64,000 nt of DNA from Silicimonas sp963779765 (GCA_963779765.1 CAVZZP010000003.1:1-64000); one strand, 5' to 3'; numbered from the stretch's first letter, positions 39,261-50,018 are shown. The notes: a model not told the origin generated them from the sequence alone. Program-made: numbers and translations.

Positions 39261-39842
39261 TCAGGCGGCGTTCTTCGCCCTCAGCTTCTCGACGATGCGC
39301 CCGTATCCCCCTTCTTCGAGGAATTCGCGCTCAGCCTCGGTGGATTCGCGGCTCAGAGCCTCGTTCCGGAAGGGAAAGCGCCCGAACTGGCGGATGATTT
39401 CGCGATGCGCCTTGGCGTGAAGCAGGCTCTCGGCGGCCTCGGGCATACGCGTCGAGAACAGGCGGACGGCGCGGTCCTGGTCCTCCTGGTTCTCGGAATG
39501 CTCGAGCGGCAGGTAGAAGAACTGTCGGGCCGGCGGGTCGATCTTCATGTCCCAGCCCTTGGATATGGCGACCTTGGCGGCCGATTTCGCAAGCTTGTCT
39601 GACGAGAAGGACTTCGCCGTTCCGCGGAACATGTTACGCGAGAACTGGTCGGTCAGGATGATGTAGGCCAGCGTCCCCGAGGCATAAGTCAGCCACAGGG
39701 ACAGTGCGCCCTGCATGGCGCGGGACCAGTCGGCCTCGAACCTTTCGCGGATCGTCGCGTCGAGTTCCTCGCCGCCCTTGTACCAGCCTTCGGGGCCCAT
39801 CTCGTCCAGCCAGAAGGCCAGAATGTCTTCAGGACTCGCCAT
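39261..39842 (-). CDS. DUF924 family protein
   Basis: The 193-residue helical protein matches DUF924: EDILAFWLDEMGPEGWY at the start, LAYIILTDQFSRNMFRGTAKSF in the middle and FFYLPLEHSENQEDQDRAVRLF. The family is widespread and uncharacterised, with a TPR-like fold. The ATG at 39842 was chosen for the AGGTGA seven bases upstream; a GTG three codons earlier is possible. Confidence 0.88.
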   Translation of the reverse strand: MASPEDILAFWLDEMGPEGWYKGGEELDATIRERFEADWSRAMQGALSLWLTYASGTLAYIILTDQFSRNMFRGTAKSFSSDKLAKSAAKVAISKGWDMKIDPPARQFFYLPLEHSENQEDQDRAVRLFSTRMPEAAESLLHAKAHREIIRQFGRFPFRNEALSRESTEAEREFLEEGGYGRIVEKLRAKNAA

Positions 39843-39896
39843 TTGTGTCACCTACCGTTGCCTCTTCCCCAGGCGTCTTCGAGCGTTACCACGTCC

Positions 39897-41194
39897 TCAC
39901 TGGCGATCAACCTTTTCCTCCGGGGTGGCGGCGGCACCCTGCTCGGGAGGGGCGTTGTCGGCGTAGAATTCCTGTGCGGCCTCGACCGCGATCGGCGTCG
40001 CCGAGGGGGTCAGCGGTGCATAAGTCACAGCGTCGTAGTCGCCTTCCCCTTCGTAGAGCGAGACGCGCTGCGTCATGCGGTAGGCGACGTAGGCCACGAA
40101 GAGCGTGAAGTTTGCCGCGAGGAAGACCCAGAAACCGGAAGGCCCCAGGTTGCCCATCAGCCAGCCGGTCAGGATCGGACCGGCGATGGCGCCCAGGCCG
40201 TTGACGAAAATCATCGCGCCCGAGGCCGCCGCCATGTCGTCCCTCGGCAGGTAGTCGTTGGTGTAGGCGATGAGGAGCGCATAGAGCGGGTTCGACACGC
40301 CTCCGAGAACGAAGCCCGCGACGAGGATCATCTCGAAGCTCGCGCCGAAGAACAGCCCGATCAGCGAGCCGAGCGCCCCTCCCACACCCGCGTAGAGGAT
40401 CAGCTTTCGGCGATCCATCCGGTCCGACATCCAGCCGATGGGGAACTGAAGGACAAGGCCGCCGAAGAAGATCGCCGTGACGAAGATCGAGATCTCGGCC
40501 ACCGACATGCCCGCCGCCGTTCCATAGACCGAGGCCATTCCGAAGAGAGCCGAGAAGGCGAAGCCCATCAGGAACATGCCTACGATGCCCGTGGGAGAGG
40601 TGTTGTAGAGCGCGCGGAGGTCCATCGCTTTCGTCGTGTCGAACTCGGGCGTGGGCGTCACCGACAGGAGGATCGGCGCGAAAGACAGCGACACCAGGAC
40701 CGAAGGGATGACGAAGAGGACGTAGCCGGCCGGGTCGGCGACGTTCAGAAGCGCCTGCGAGACCATGATGCCGACCATCTGCACGATCATGTAGAGCGAG
40801 AGCGCCTTGCCCCTGTTCTGGTTGGTCGAGGAATTGTTGAGCCAGCTCTCGGCGGTGACGTAGACGCCCGAAAACGAAAACCCGAAGAGGACGCGCAACA
40901 GCATCCAGGCCCAGGGCTCGGTGATGGTCGGATAGAGGATCAGCACCGCCGAGATGAACGAGCCGAGAGCCGCGAAGACACGGACATGACCGACCCGACG
41001 GATCAGGCCCGGCGCCGTGCGCGAGCCGAAGAGGAAGCCAACGAAATAGGCCGAGGTGATGACCGACAACTCGAGGGTCGAGAACTCTTCGATTCCCCCC
41101 GGATGCCCATGAGCGAGCCCTGAAGGCCGTTGCCGACCATCAGCAGGAGAATGCCGAGGAGCAGCGGCCATGCGCTGCGGATCACTTGCAGCAT
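39897..41194 (-). CDS. Major facilitator superfamily transporter, one-base frameshift
   Basis: The protein is about 432 residues with twelve predicted spans. MVGNGLQGSLMGIRG in the first helix, SAYFVGFLFGSRTAPGLIRRVGHVRVFA (the MFS loop 2-3 motif), and GWMSDRMDRRKLILYAG after helix six are typical of a sugar-efflux/YcaD-like group of MFS proteins. The frame changes at a run of six C (near 41098); one more base gives GIRGGIEEFSTLELSV. The substrate is not clear. Confidence 0.85.
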
Positions 41195-41277
41195 CGCGCC
41201 GCCTCCGTCTGTCTTGCCTGCCCTAACGCGCCCGGGTGAAGTGTGCCTTGCCCGAATGCGACGACCTCTGTCGGTTT

Positions 41278-42333
41278 TCAGCCCGCCGGCAGGAGCAGCG
41301 AGGCATCTCCGTAGGAGAAAAAGCGGTAGTCGTTCCGGATCGCGTGATCGTAGATTTCGCGCACGCGGTCCACCCCCATGAAGGCGGAAACCAGCATCAT
41401 CAGCGTAGACTTGGGCAGGTGGAAGTTCGTCATCAGCGCGTCGGCGGCCCTGAAACGGTAGCCCGGTGTGATGAAGATGTCGGTGGCGCCTCGCCAGGGG
41501 GCAAGGGTGCCGTCGTCCCTCGCCGCCGTCTCGATCAGCCGCAGCGCGGTCGTACCCACGGGAATGATCCGGCCTCCCTCGCGCCGGGTGGCGTTGATCT
41601 CGCGGGCGGCCTCTGCGGTGATCTCTCCCCGCTCGGCATGCATCTTGTGGTCGCGGACGTCGTCGACCTTGACCGGCAGGAAGGTGCCCGCGCCGACATG
41701 AAGTGTCACGAAGCTGCGGTCGATTCCCCGCGCAGCGAGCGCGGACAGCAAAGCGTCATCGAAGTGAAGCGACGCGGTCGGCGCTGCGACGGCGCCCGTC
41801 TCGCGTGCCCAGACCGTCTGATAGTCCTCGCGGTCCTGCGCGTCGGCAGGCCGTCGGCCCTCGATATAGGGCGGCAGGGGCATGGCTCCGGCCTCTGCCA
41901 GGGCCGCGTCGAAGTCGTCGCCCGACAGGTTGAAGCGCAGGCGCGCGGTCCCGTCGTCGCGTCCCTCGACCGTGGCCGACAGATCGGGCGAGAACACCAA
42001 CGCCTCGCCGTCGCGGACTTTCTTCAAGGGCTTCAGAAGTGCTGTCCAAGACCCATCGGCACGCGGCTCCAGCAGCGTGGCCTCGATGCGGGCCGAGGTC
42101 TCTCCGCCCTCGCCCGATCGATGCCGGATACCAGATAGGCGTGCGGGGATCACGCGGGTGTCGTTCAGGACCAGACGGTCGCCCGGCCGCAGAAACGCGG
42201 GAAGGTCGATGGCATGGGCGTCGGTCAGCTTCGAAGGCGTGGCCACGAGCAGGCGCGAGGATGACCGGGGCCGCGCGGGGCGGGTGGCGATCAGCCGCTC
42301 GGGCAGGTCGAAATCGAAGTCGGACAGCCGCAT
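41278..42333 (-). CDS. queA: tRNA preQ1(34) S-adenosylmethionine ribosyltransferase-isomerase
   Basis: The 351-residue enzyme adds the epoxycyclopentanediol ring to preQ1 in tRNA during queuosine synthesis. Family blocks: DFDLPERLIATRPARPRSSSRLL, DRLVLNDTRVIPARL, TASLHFDDALLSAL, FVTLHVGAGTFLPVKVDDV and TNFHLPKSTLMMLVSAF. It is complete. The large AsmA-like gene lies 3 bp upstream on the same strand. Confidence 0.96.
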   Translation of the reverse strand: MRLSDFDFDLPERLIATRPARPRSSSRLLVATPSKLTDAHAIDLPAFLRPGDRLVLNDTRVIPARLSGIRHRSGEGGETSARIEATLLEPRADGSWTALLKPLKKVRDGEALVFSPDLSATVEGRDDGTARLRFNLSGDDFDAALAEAGAMPLPPYIEGRRPADAQDREDYQTVWARETGAVAAPTASLHFDDALLSALAARGIDRSFVTLHVGAGTFLPVKVDDVRDHKMHAERGEITAEAAREINATRREGGRIIPVGTTALRLIETAARDDGTLAPWRGATDIFITPGYRFRAADALMTNFHLPKSTLMMLVSAFMGVDRVREIYDHAIRNDYRFFSYGDASLLLPAG

Positions 42334-42336
42334 CCC

Positions 42337-45300
42337 TCAGCCTCCCGGCGGCGCGCGACGGAAGATCTGGCGGAAGGCGCCGGGCGTCAGGATCGACAGC
42401 GGGTTGACGCTGACCGACGGATCCGATGTGGGGCCGGCCATCCGATAGTTGAAGCCGAACAGTCCCTCGCCCCGCCGCGTGAAAAGCGAGCCGATGCCGT
42501 TCAGGAAATAGACCGGCGAGATCACCCCGCGCATGTCGAGTTGCTTCGACGCCATGTCGTAAATCCCGTCGGCCGAGATGCCGATGGAGCCGCCCACCGC
42601 CGCCGCCTGCTGAAGCGTCAGACGGTCGCGCGTCAGGCGGAAGCTGCCGTCGATGCTCTCGAACCGGATGCCTGGCCCGTCAAGCTGGTCGATGAGACCC
42701 ACGATCGAGATCGCATCGAGGAGATCGGCCATGACAGGCGCCTTCCTGATGCGGATACGCTCGATCAGGAACTGGCCCGAATAGGTGCCCGACGGAGCGC
42801 CCACCACCGGCGTCAGCACGATGTCGAGCGTCCCCTCGCGCGCGTTCGGCGTCAGGCCGATGCTGGCCAGCACGCCCGCCGCGTCGTCGCTCTGGATCCG
42901 GATGGCAGTCCCTGCGTTGGCGGGGGCCAGCGTGCCGCGAACCTGAGCGCCGCCGTTGATCTGTCCGCGGAACTCGCCGGACAAACCGATGGCGGTCTGG
43001 TCGATCCTGCCCCGCACGCCCGTCAGGGAGATGCCGTCCGAGACCACCAGCCGGTCCAGCGCCAGTTCGATCGGGCCGTCCGCGCTTCCTCTGCCCCCAC
43101 CGCCTGAGCCGCCAAGATCGAGGCGGCGCAGGTCAAGCGTGCCGCCCTGAAGCGTCACTGCGGGAGATTGCCCCGCGCCTCGGGGCGTCAGGCTTACCGT
43201 CGCGTCCAGCCAGTCGCCAACCCGAAGCGGCGTGAAGGTCGCCCCCGTGAACCCCTCGGTCCCGAAGTCGAGGTCGCCCCGCAGCGAAAGCCCGGCGGTG
43301 TCCAGTTCCAGCCGGTCGACCTGCGGCACGTCACCGAGCGTGGCGGCGACGGTCAGCGTGCCCGTTTCGCCCGCGGGCTTGGTCCAGCCGACGGCCGGCA
43401 GGGAAAGCGTAAGCCCCGACATCTGCGACGTCAGAAGCAAGTCGGGCGGACGCGTCCGGCGCGAGTTTCAGGCGATAGTCGCCCTCGCTTTCGCCGCGCA
43501 GGAACCCGTCGGGCAGCGGCAGGCCGAAGGTGTCGATGGTGCCGGGCGAGAGCGCGAGCCGGCCCGCGATGGTTCCGCCCTCCTCCGCCGCATCGCCAAG
43601 CGGCTGAAGCCAGCGCGCGGTCAGCGCCACGCCGTCGAGAGTGGCCTCGCCCTCCAGGCCGAGACGCGTGGGATCGGCGAAGAACTCCAGCGTCTCGGCC
43701 TCGAGCACGCGACCAGGCACAAGGCTGTCGGACCGCACGTCGCGCAGCGTCGCGGCGACGTCGTAGGTCACGTCGTCAGCCTCGATGCCATCGACGAGCG
43801 GCAGAGTGATCCGGGCCACCACATCGGCCTCGGCCTCGGCGATGTCCACGGGACGATTGACGCGTTCCATGATCCGAAGCGGAGGATTGTCGAGGATGGA
43901 CAGCATCCCTTGCATCGGCCCCTTCGCCGCCACCGTGATCTCGCCCTGCACCGGCTTCGGCCGCACGTCGGGGACGAGGAAAACCGAGCCAGCGGTGTCG
44001 ATCCGGTCGCCCGTGGCGGCGTCCATACCTCCCGTCTCGACGGCGAGCGCGAAACGGCGGTCGTGCAGGGTCGCCCGGCCCGACGCCCCGGTCAGGAGGG
44101 GCATGGCGGGCAGGAAAGCGGGCAATTCCGTCTTCGAACAGGAAACTGAGTTCGGCGTCGGGTTTCCGTCCCGTGTGGGCGCGAAACGCAACCGAAGGCT
44201 CGACCATCGTTCCCTGCTCGAGGTTCCGAGACAGCCATCTCCGGGTGATGGGCGAGACCTCGACGGGCCAGAACGCCAGAACGCGCTCGGACCCGATGCG
44301 CTCGGTCGTGGCGTCGACCGACGCGTGCCAGCCGTCCTCGCGGGCCTCGACGCGACCCTTGGCCCGGATCGGCGTGCCTTCGTTGTCAATCACGACCTGG
44401 GCGAGGTCGGCGGTGAACGGGTCAAGACGCAGTCGCAGGTCGGCGCGGACGTCCGACAGGCTCACCGGCGCTTCGAAGATGCCGCCACCGTCGTAGTCAA
44501 GCGCGTCGACACGGAATTGGCCGAGAAACGCCCGGGGCCAGGGCCCGTCGAGCTCATCAAGATAGGTGTGACCCGAGGCCAGAAGGCGCCCCTCGGGTCC
44601 GATGATGCTTATTTCCGAGAAGTCGATCCTCTGCCGCGCGGGGCTGAAGGTGAAATACGCCTTGGCCGCCTCGAAGGCGACAGGCGTGACCTCTTCGGTC
44701 GGCTGGAGCGCGCCCGATGCGATGTCGAGCGTCCCCGCGAAGGATCGAAGCTGCCCGGTCTCGTCGATCTCGGTCCGGACCGAGCCCGAGATCGGCGCAT
44801 CGAGGACCGAGAGCCACGACAGCACGGGCGACTGAAGCGCGATGTCGCCCGCAGGCATTCCTGTCACGGTGAAGCCAAGCGACACCCGGCCCGTGCCCCT
44901 ATTGCGCGAGACCGAGAACTGCATCCCGGCCAGGTCGTCCGTGCCGTTGAAGACGTCGGACGCCACCGAGAGGTTCAGCCCCTCGCTGCCTTTCCGAACG
45001 ATGGCCGTCGCGTTCGTGGCCTGCCAGATGCGTCCCGAACGCGCATCCTCGAGCGTCAGCACGATGCCGCCGGCCTGGACCTCCTGAAGCGACGCCAGAG
45101 CGCCCGAGGCCATGATGCGGTCGATCCGTTCGAGAAGCTCGGGCAGCGTCTCGGCGTCGTCCGCCGCCACCTGGTCCGAACGAAAGGCGAAGCTGCCGTC
45201 GGCGGTCCGGCGGATGGTGATCTGCGCTCCCGAGAGGAACAGGCTCGACGCCGCGACCTCTCCTCGCAGAAGGCGGCCGGGCGAGAGTTCCGCTCCGATG

Positions 45301-45653
45301 CGGTTCAACTGGGCCACGGCCCCTCCCTGAAGGTCGACAAAGCGGATGTCGTTCATCAGGAGTTGCGGGATCCCGTCCCGGCCCACGCCCACCTCGATCC
45401 CGCCGAGCGAGATCGGCGCGCCCTCGAGCCGGGCGTTGATCCTGCGCTCGACGCCTGCACGGATCGTGTCGGGGACGGCGATCGTCCGGCCCGAGAGGGA
45501 CAGGACGAGGATGGTGAAGATCAAACCGGCCAGCGACAGGGTCAGGACCATGCCAAGGCCCACGCGCCCGTGACGCGGGCGGCGCGGCCGGCGGACCGGC
45601 GGCGGGGCGTCGTCCGTCCCGTCTGTCTGCTCGTCGTTCTTTGCCATCGGCAT
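42337..45653 (-). CDS. AsmA-like/DUF3971 envelope protein, two frameshifts
   Basis: The reconstructed protein is about 1,105 residues: a basic Pro/Arg cytoplasmic N-terminus, one membrane helix (GMVLTLSLAGLIFTILVLSL), then a long periplasmic beta-rich region. This plan fits the DUF3971/AsmA-like C-terminal family, whose members form rod-like lipid conduits between the membranes in E. coli (YhdP, TamB types). The C-terminal part has LDQLDGPGIRFESIDGSF and MASKQLDMRGVISPVYFLNGIG. The frame changes near 44140 and 43438; removing one C at each gives GIARFLPAMPLLTG and DASADLLLTSQMSG. An ATG two codons inside is an alternative start. Confidence 0.82.
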
Positions 45654-45729
45654 TTGCGTCCGGGGTGTATTCTGGGCCGAAGCGGACTAAAACACCAAAC
45701 TGTAATCGCAAAAGCCACAGGGACACCCC

Positions 45730-46191
45730 ATGAGCCTCGACGGACAGACCGCGCCCGACTTCACCCTGCCCCGCGACGGGGGCGGCGAGATCACCCTTTC
45801 CGACCTGCGTCCGAAGGCGGTCGTTCTGTATTTCTATCCCAAGGACGACACACCCGGCTGCACCAAGGAGGCGCAGTCCTTCACCGCCCGAGCGGCGGAT
45901 TTCGAAGCGGCGGGTGCCGTCGTCGTCGGCATTTCGAAGGACACGGTGAAGAAGCACGACAAGTTCCGCGACAAGTACGACCTGGGCGTGATCCTCGCCT
46001 CCGACGCGGAGGGCGACGTCTGCGAGCGGTACGGCGTCTGGGGCGAGAAGCAGATGTACGGCAAGACCTACATGGGGATCGAGCGCGCCACGTTCCTTGT
46101 CGCGGGCGACGGGACTGTCGCGCGCGAATGGCGCAAGGTGAAGGTGGACGGCCACGCGGACGAGGTGCTGGACGCGGTGAAGGCGCTCTGA
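45730..46191 (+). CDS. bcp: Thioredoxin-dependent peroxiredoxin (Bcp)
   Basis: The 153-residue enzyme of the Bcp/PrxQ group reduces peroxides. The peroxidatic cysteine C44 lies in DDTPGCTKEAQSF, where the usual resolving Cys five residues on is absent; CERYG near residue 99 offers another Cys. APDFTLPRDGGGEITLSDL and VVLYFYPK are standard. It is divergent from the AsmA-like gene. Confidence 0.93.
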   Translation: MSLDGQTAPDFTLPRDGGGEITLSDLRPKAVVLYFYPKDDTPGCTKEAQSFTARAADFEAAGAVVVGISKDTVKKHDKFRDKYDLGVILASDAEGDVCERYGVWGEKQMYGKTYMGIERATFLVAGDGTVAREWRKVKVDGHADEVLDAVKAL

Positions 46192-46223
46192 GCGGTTATG
46201 GCGCTCAGGGCTTCGTAGAACCG

Positions 46224-47045
46224 ATGAACGGTGATCCCCAGACGCTGACGGAGATGGCGGTCGATGTCCTGACGACGGCAGACGCACGTGCAAAGTGCCG
46301 GCTCTCCCGTGCGCACGCCGCCCGCTGGTTCGCGGCGCGCGAGGCCGGCGAGAGCATTTCGGTCGGCACCGCCTCGCCGCCCGACCGCCCCGCACGCCCT
46401 GACAGGCCCGAGCTTCTCGACCCGCGCGACGTGCCGAAGCGCAAGCCCGGCAGTCCGGAGGGCCGTCTGGCGTTGTTGCACGCGGTCGCCCACATCGAAC
46501 TGAACGCCGTCGATCTGCATTGGGACCTCATCGCGCGCTTCGGGCATGTTGCCCTGCCGACCGGCTTCCACGACGACTGGGTCCGCGCGGCCGATGAGGA
46601 ATCGAAGCACTTCGGCCTTGTCGCCGATTGCCTCGAAGCGCAGGGCAGTCACTACGGAGCCCTGCCCGCCCACGCCGGCATGTGGCGGGCTGCCGAGGAT
46701 ACGGCGGACGATCTGATGGGACGCCTCGCGGTCGTCCCGATGGTGCTGGAGGCGCGCGGCCTCGACGTGACGCCCTCGATGATCGGCATCTTCCGCAAGG
46801 CCGGGGATACGGGTGCCGTCGCCGCGCTCGAGACGATCTATGCCGAAGAGGTCGGCCATGTCGCCTACGGGTCGAAGTGGTTCAACTTTCTCTGCGGACG
46901 CGGCGACATGGATCCGAAACCCGTTTTTCACGATCTCGTGCGGCGCTACTTCCACGGAGCCCTCAAGCCGCCCTTCAACGAAGAGAAGCGCGCCGAGGCC
47001 GGAATACCGCCTGACTTTTACTGGCCACTTGCCGGAAACGACTGA
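46224..47045 (+). CDS. DUF455 ferritin-like protein
   Basis: The 273-residue protein matches DUF455: a helical ferritin-like core with HAVAHIELNAVDLHWDLIARF, DDWVRAADEESKHFGLV, VPMVLEARGLDVTPSMI and AALETIYAEEVGHVAYG. The E-x6-H pairs on these helices look like a di-metal site. Its role is unknown; homologues are often annotated near iron or tRNA-modifying enzymes. The start at 46224 follows 32 bp after bcp and has only a weak ribosome site. Confidence 0.87.
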   Translation: MNGDPQTLTEMAVDVLTTADARAKCRLSRAHAARWFAAREAGESISVGTASPPDRPARPDRPELLDPRDVPKRKPGSPEGRLALLHAVAHIELNAVDLHWDLIARFGHVALPTGFHDDWVRAADEESKHFGLVADCLEAQGSHYGALPAHAGMWRAAEDTADDLMGRLAVVPMVLEARGLDVTPSMIGIFRKAGDTGAVAALETIYAEEVGHVAYGSKWFNFLCGRGDMDPKPVFHDLVRRYFHGALKPPFNEEKRAEAGIPPDFYWPLAGND

Positions 47046-47142
47046 TCTTTCGGCGGCTTTCCGCTTGAAATCGCGGCATTTCCGGGGCGGGAGCAAGGCA
47101 CGGTTGCCTGAACTCCCCCCCAGCCTCTAAGACTTTTTCGGG

Positions 47143-48519
47143 GTGAAGGGCCGGACAGGGCCCGGCTCCTCATTCGAGGTTACGGGACAGGACCTTGTGA
47201 CGCTGCCAATGATATCCAGACTGAGCGGTGCGCTGGAGCGCACATTTCCTGAGCAAAGGCTTTTCCTGAGGTCGGACACCGAAACCCGGTTCGTCCGCCT
47301 CTCGCCCGCGACGCAGTTCGTTGGCATCGCCGGAAGCGCCCTGCTCCTTGGCTGGACGATCGTCTCGTCGGCCATCCTCATCATGCACAGCCTCGGCGCG
47401 GGCGACCTGCGCGAACAGGCGCTGCGAGACCAGGCCGTGTACGAAGCGCGCCTGAACGAGCTTGCCCACGAGCGAGACGCCCGTGCCCGCGAGGCCTCGG
47501 ACGCGCAGCAGCGCTTCGCGGTGGCGCTGGCCGAGGTTTCGGCGATGCAGTCGCGCCTGCTTTCGTCCGAAGATCGCCGACGCGAACTGGAAACCGGCGT
47601 CGACGTCATTGCCGGCACCCTGCGCGAGACGATGAAGGAACGCGACGAGGCCCGGGGCCAGTCCGAGCTTCTTCTGACCGAGATCGCCGAAAGCGCCGCC
47701 GAGAGGCCCGACATCACGCGGATGAGCGACCTCGAGACGACGCTGGACGTGATGACCGCGGCCCTTGGCGATCTGGCGGGTGAGCGCGACCAGATGAACG
47801 ACAAGGTCGTCGAGGCCGAGACGATGCTGCAAGAGATCGCATTCGACCAGAAGCTCGAGGCCGAGCGCAACGAGCGCATCTTCAGCCAGATCGAAGAGGC
47901 GGTGACGACGTCGCTGTCGCCGATCGAGGAGATGTTCTCGGCCGTGGGACTTCCGACCGATTCGATCCTCGAGCAGGTCCGCCGCAGCTATTCCGGCCAG
48001 GGCGGCCCTCTGACCCCGATCGTCTTCTCGACCAGCGGAGACGCCGAGCCCGACCCCCTGACCGACCGCGCCAACGAGGTGCTGGGCCGTCTCGACGAGG
48101 CGAACCTCTATCGCATCGCCGCCGAGAAGCTGCCTTTCTCGTTCCCCATCAAGGGAAGCTATCGTTCGACCTCCGGCTTCGGAAAGCGGTGGGGACGGAT
48201 GCACGAAGGTCACGATTTCGCCGGCGGGACGGGGACGCCCATCCTTGCCACGGCAGACGGGGTGGTGACCCACGCCGGTACGGCTTCAGGATATGGCAAC
48301 CTCATCAAGATACGGCATGAATTCGGCTACGAGACACGATATGGCCACCTCTCCAAAATCCGGGTCGAGGTCGGGCAAAGAGTCTCGCGCGGGGACCTGA
48401 TCGGTGATATGGGGAACACCGGACGGTCGACCGGAACCCATCTCCACTACGAGATCCGGATCGGCGGTGACGCCCTCAACCCGATGAAATTCATCAAGGC
48501 AGCTAGAGATGTTTTCTAA
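47143..48519 (+). CDS. M23 (LytM) peptidoglycan endopeptidase, LmdC-like
   Basis: The GTG start gives 458 residues. There is one membrane helix (about 57-85), a long coiled-coil (about 90-270) and an M23 domain with zinc ligands H354 and D358 (HEGHDFAGG) and H435 in the HLH motif (THLHYEIR), so it should be an active endopeptidase. The next gene, a bactofilin, starts inside its coding end (11-bp overlap). The pair has the plan of the LmdC-BacA cell-shape module of stalked and budding alphaproteobacteria (established family). Confidence 0.9.
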   Translation: MKGRTGPGSSFEVTGQDLVTLPMISRLSGALERTFPEQRLFLRSDTETRFVRLSPATQFVGIAGSALLLGWTIVSSAILIMHSLGAGDLREQALRDQAVYEARLNELAHERDARAREASDAQQRFAVALAEVSAMQSRLLSSEDRRRELETGVDVIAGTLRETMKERDEARGQSELLLTEIAESAAERPDITRMSDLETTLDVMTAALGDLAGERDQMNDKVVEAETMLQEIAFDQKLEAERNERIFSQIEEAVTTSLSPIEEMFSAVGLPTDSILEQVRRSYSGQGGPLTPIVFSTSGDAEPDPLTDRANEVLGRLDEANLYRIAAEKLPFSFPIKGSYRSTSGFGKRWGRMHEGHDFAGGTGTPILATADGVVTHAGTASGYGNLIKIRHEFGYETRYGHLSKIRVEVGQRVSRGDLIGDMGNTGRSTGTHLHYEIRIGGDALNPMKFIKAARDVF

Positions 48520-49040
48520 GAGCAAGATCAACGAACCCGGCCCCAAGCAGGGAACTGAGGCAGCAAAGGAAGAAAAGGCGCCCGCCATGAACCAGTCGAA
48601 CAGCAGCTCGGACTTCAGCCCGTCCTCCTCTTCCGCACCCAAGGTCAAGCCGCCGGCGTCGGTCCTCTCGGCCGACCTGCAGATCACCGGTAACATCAAG
48701 ACGACCGGCGACATCCAGATCGAAGGCAACGTCGAGGGCGACATCCGCGCGCATCTTCTGACCGTCGGCGAAGGCGCCACGGTGAAGGGCGAATGCATCG
48801 CCGACGACGTCGTCGTGAACGGCCGTGTGGTCGGCAAGGTGCGCGGCCTCAAGGTGCGCCTCACCTCGACCGCCCGCGTCGAGGGCGACATCATCCACAA
48901 GACCATCGCCATCGAGTTCGGGCGCCCATTTCGAGGGCTCCGTCCAGCGGCAGGAAGACCCCCTGAACTCGAAGGGCGGCATCGCACCGAAGCCCGGCAT
49001 GGGCATGGGCTCGAGCACCCCGGCCGGCGGCGCGAAATAG
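48509..49040 (+). CDS. bacA: Bactofilin, one-base frameshift near the C-terminus
   Basis: The corrected protein has about 176 residues: a disordered Ser/Pro N-terminus, then the right-handed beta-helix of bactofilins with repeated GNIKTTGDIQIEGNVEGDIRA and GATVKGECIADDVVVNGRVVGKV units. Bactofilins polymerise without nucleotide and scaffold localised wall synthesis. The frame changes near 48922; removing one G gives FGAHFEGSVQRQED and a Gly/Met-rich tail ending in GGAK with a stop at 49040. A strong terminator follows. Confidence 0.92.
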
Positions 49041-49063
49041 GCCTCATCCTTTAGGAATGACCG

Positions 49064-49092
49064 AAGGCGCCGCCACCCGCGGCGCCTTTTTC
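49064..49092 (+). terminator. Rho-independent terminator after the bactofilin gene
   Basis: AAGGCGCCGC, a CACCC loop and GCGGCGCCTTTTT form a strong hairpin with a T-run. It ends the M23-bactofilin unit, and its other side may serve the convergent DUF2189 gene. Confidence 0.85.
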
Positions 49093-49097
49093 GTGTC

Positions 49098-49889
49098 TCA
49101 CGGCTCGGATGTGTAAAGCGCGCGGCGATAGAGATGCCAGGTCGCGTGACCGAAGACCGGCAGGGCCACGAAAAGCCCGAGGAACGCCGGAAGCATCGCC
49201 AGGAACAGCCCCGCCGCGATCGCCAGAGCCCAAAGCCCCATCACCAGCCGGTTTCGCCTTACGGTGTCCAGGCTGACGAGCATCGCCGTCACGAAGTCGA
49301 TCTCGCGGTCGACCAGAAGCGGCAGCGATACCGCCGTCATGCCGAAGGTCAGGAAGGCAACGCCCGCGCCGACGAGACCCTGAACCGCCAGCATGGCCAG
49401 ACCGCCCGGCGTGAGGAACGCCTCCCACGTCGCCGGTCCATGATGCATGGCGCCAAGGCCCATGAAGAGCGCGAAGGTCATATGGGCGAAGAAGCTCCAG
49501 AACAGGAAGGTGAAGGCGAGGATCGCACCGATCCAGGGAAGCTGCCGCGTCCTCTCACGCCAGACGACCGACAGCACGGCCTCCCAGGCCAGCGGCTCGT
49601 CCGCTTCGATCCGGCGGCTGACCTCGTAGAGCCCGACCGCCGCAAAGGGTGCCACCAGCGGGAAACCTAGCGCAAAGGCCAGCGTCCAAAGAAATGTCCC
49701 CGCCCCGAGCCACCAGAGCGCCAGTCCTGCGACCACATAGAAGGCGCTGAAAGCGATGCCGAAAAGGGGTGCGGTACGAAAATCCCAGACCCCGGCCTTC
49801 AGCGCCGAAACCAGTTCCGGCACCGTCACCTGCGCAATCTCGGGGATCGGCGAGGCGGGGAGCGTCAGCGGATGCGGTGTATCCTCCAT
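49098..49889 (-). CDS. DUF2189 membrane protein
   Basis: The 263-residue protein has six or so membrane helices, matching DUF2189: VTVPELVSALKAGVWDFRTAPLFGIAFSAFYVV at the start, LGFPLVAPFAAVGLYEVSRRIE, and PLLVDREIDFVTAMLVSLDTVRRN before the last helices. The family is common in proteobacteria and often near cytochrome oxidase loci; nothing here links it to respiration. Confidence 0.85.
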   Translation of the reverse strand: MEDTPHPLTLPASPIPEIAQVTVPELVSALKAGVWDFRTAPLFGIAFSAFYVVAGLALWWLGAGTFLWTLAFALGFPLVAPFAAVGLYEVSRRIEADEPLAWEAVLSVVWRERTRQLPWIGAILAFTFLFWSFFAHMTFALFMGLGAMHHGPATWEAFLTPGGLAMLAVQGLVGAGVAFLTFGMTAVSLPLLVDREIDFVTAMLVSLDTVRRNRLVMGLWALAIAAGLFLAMLPAFLGLFVALPVFGHATWHLYRRALYTSEP

Positions 49890-49893
49890 GCCC

Positions 49894-49986
49894 TCAGTCC
49901 TGTCCGGCGCGGACCGGCGCCGCCTTGATCCAGATCACCCAGCCCTCCCCCTCGTGCTTGAAGCCACACCCGCGCGTTGGTATCAC
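49894..49986 (-). CDS. Possible 30-residue protein
   Basis: A GTG-initiated frame yields a short product with CGFKHEGEGWVIWIKAAPVR and ends four bases before the DUF2189 start. There is no clear ribosome site, so it may be a chance frame or an upstream regulatory peptide. Confidence 0.3.
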   Translation of the reverse strand: MIPTRGCGFKHEGEGWVIWIKAAPVRAGQD

Positions 49987-50018
49987 CCGCCGACAGGCAT
50001 TCACCCCCCGGAGGTCCC

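Noticed and set aside
43785..47045. A 1,086-codon open frame on the plus strand
   Set aside because: Most of it is antisense to the AsmA-like gene in GC-rich DNA and has no motif; only its 3' end (46224-47045) is real, the DUF455 gene.
48824..49040. A separate small gene inside the bactofilin end
   Set aside because: It is the true bactofilin C-terminus read in the shifted frame.
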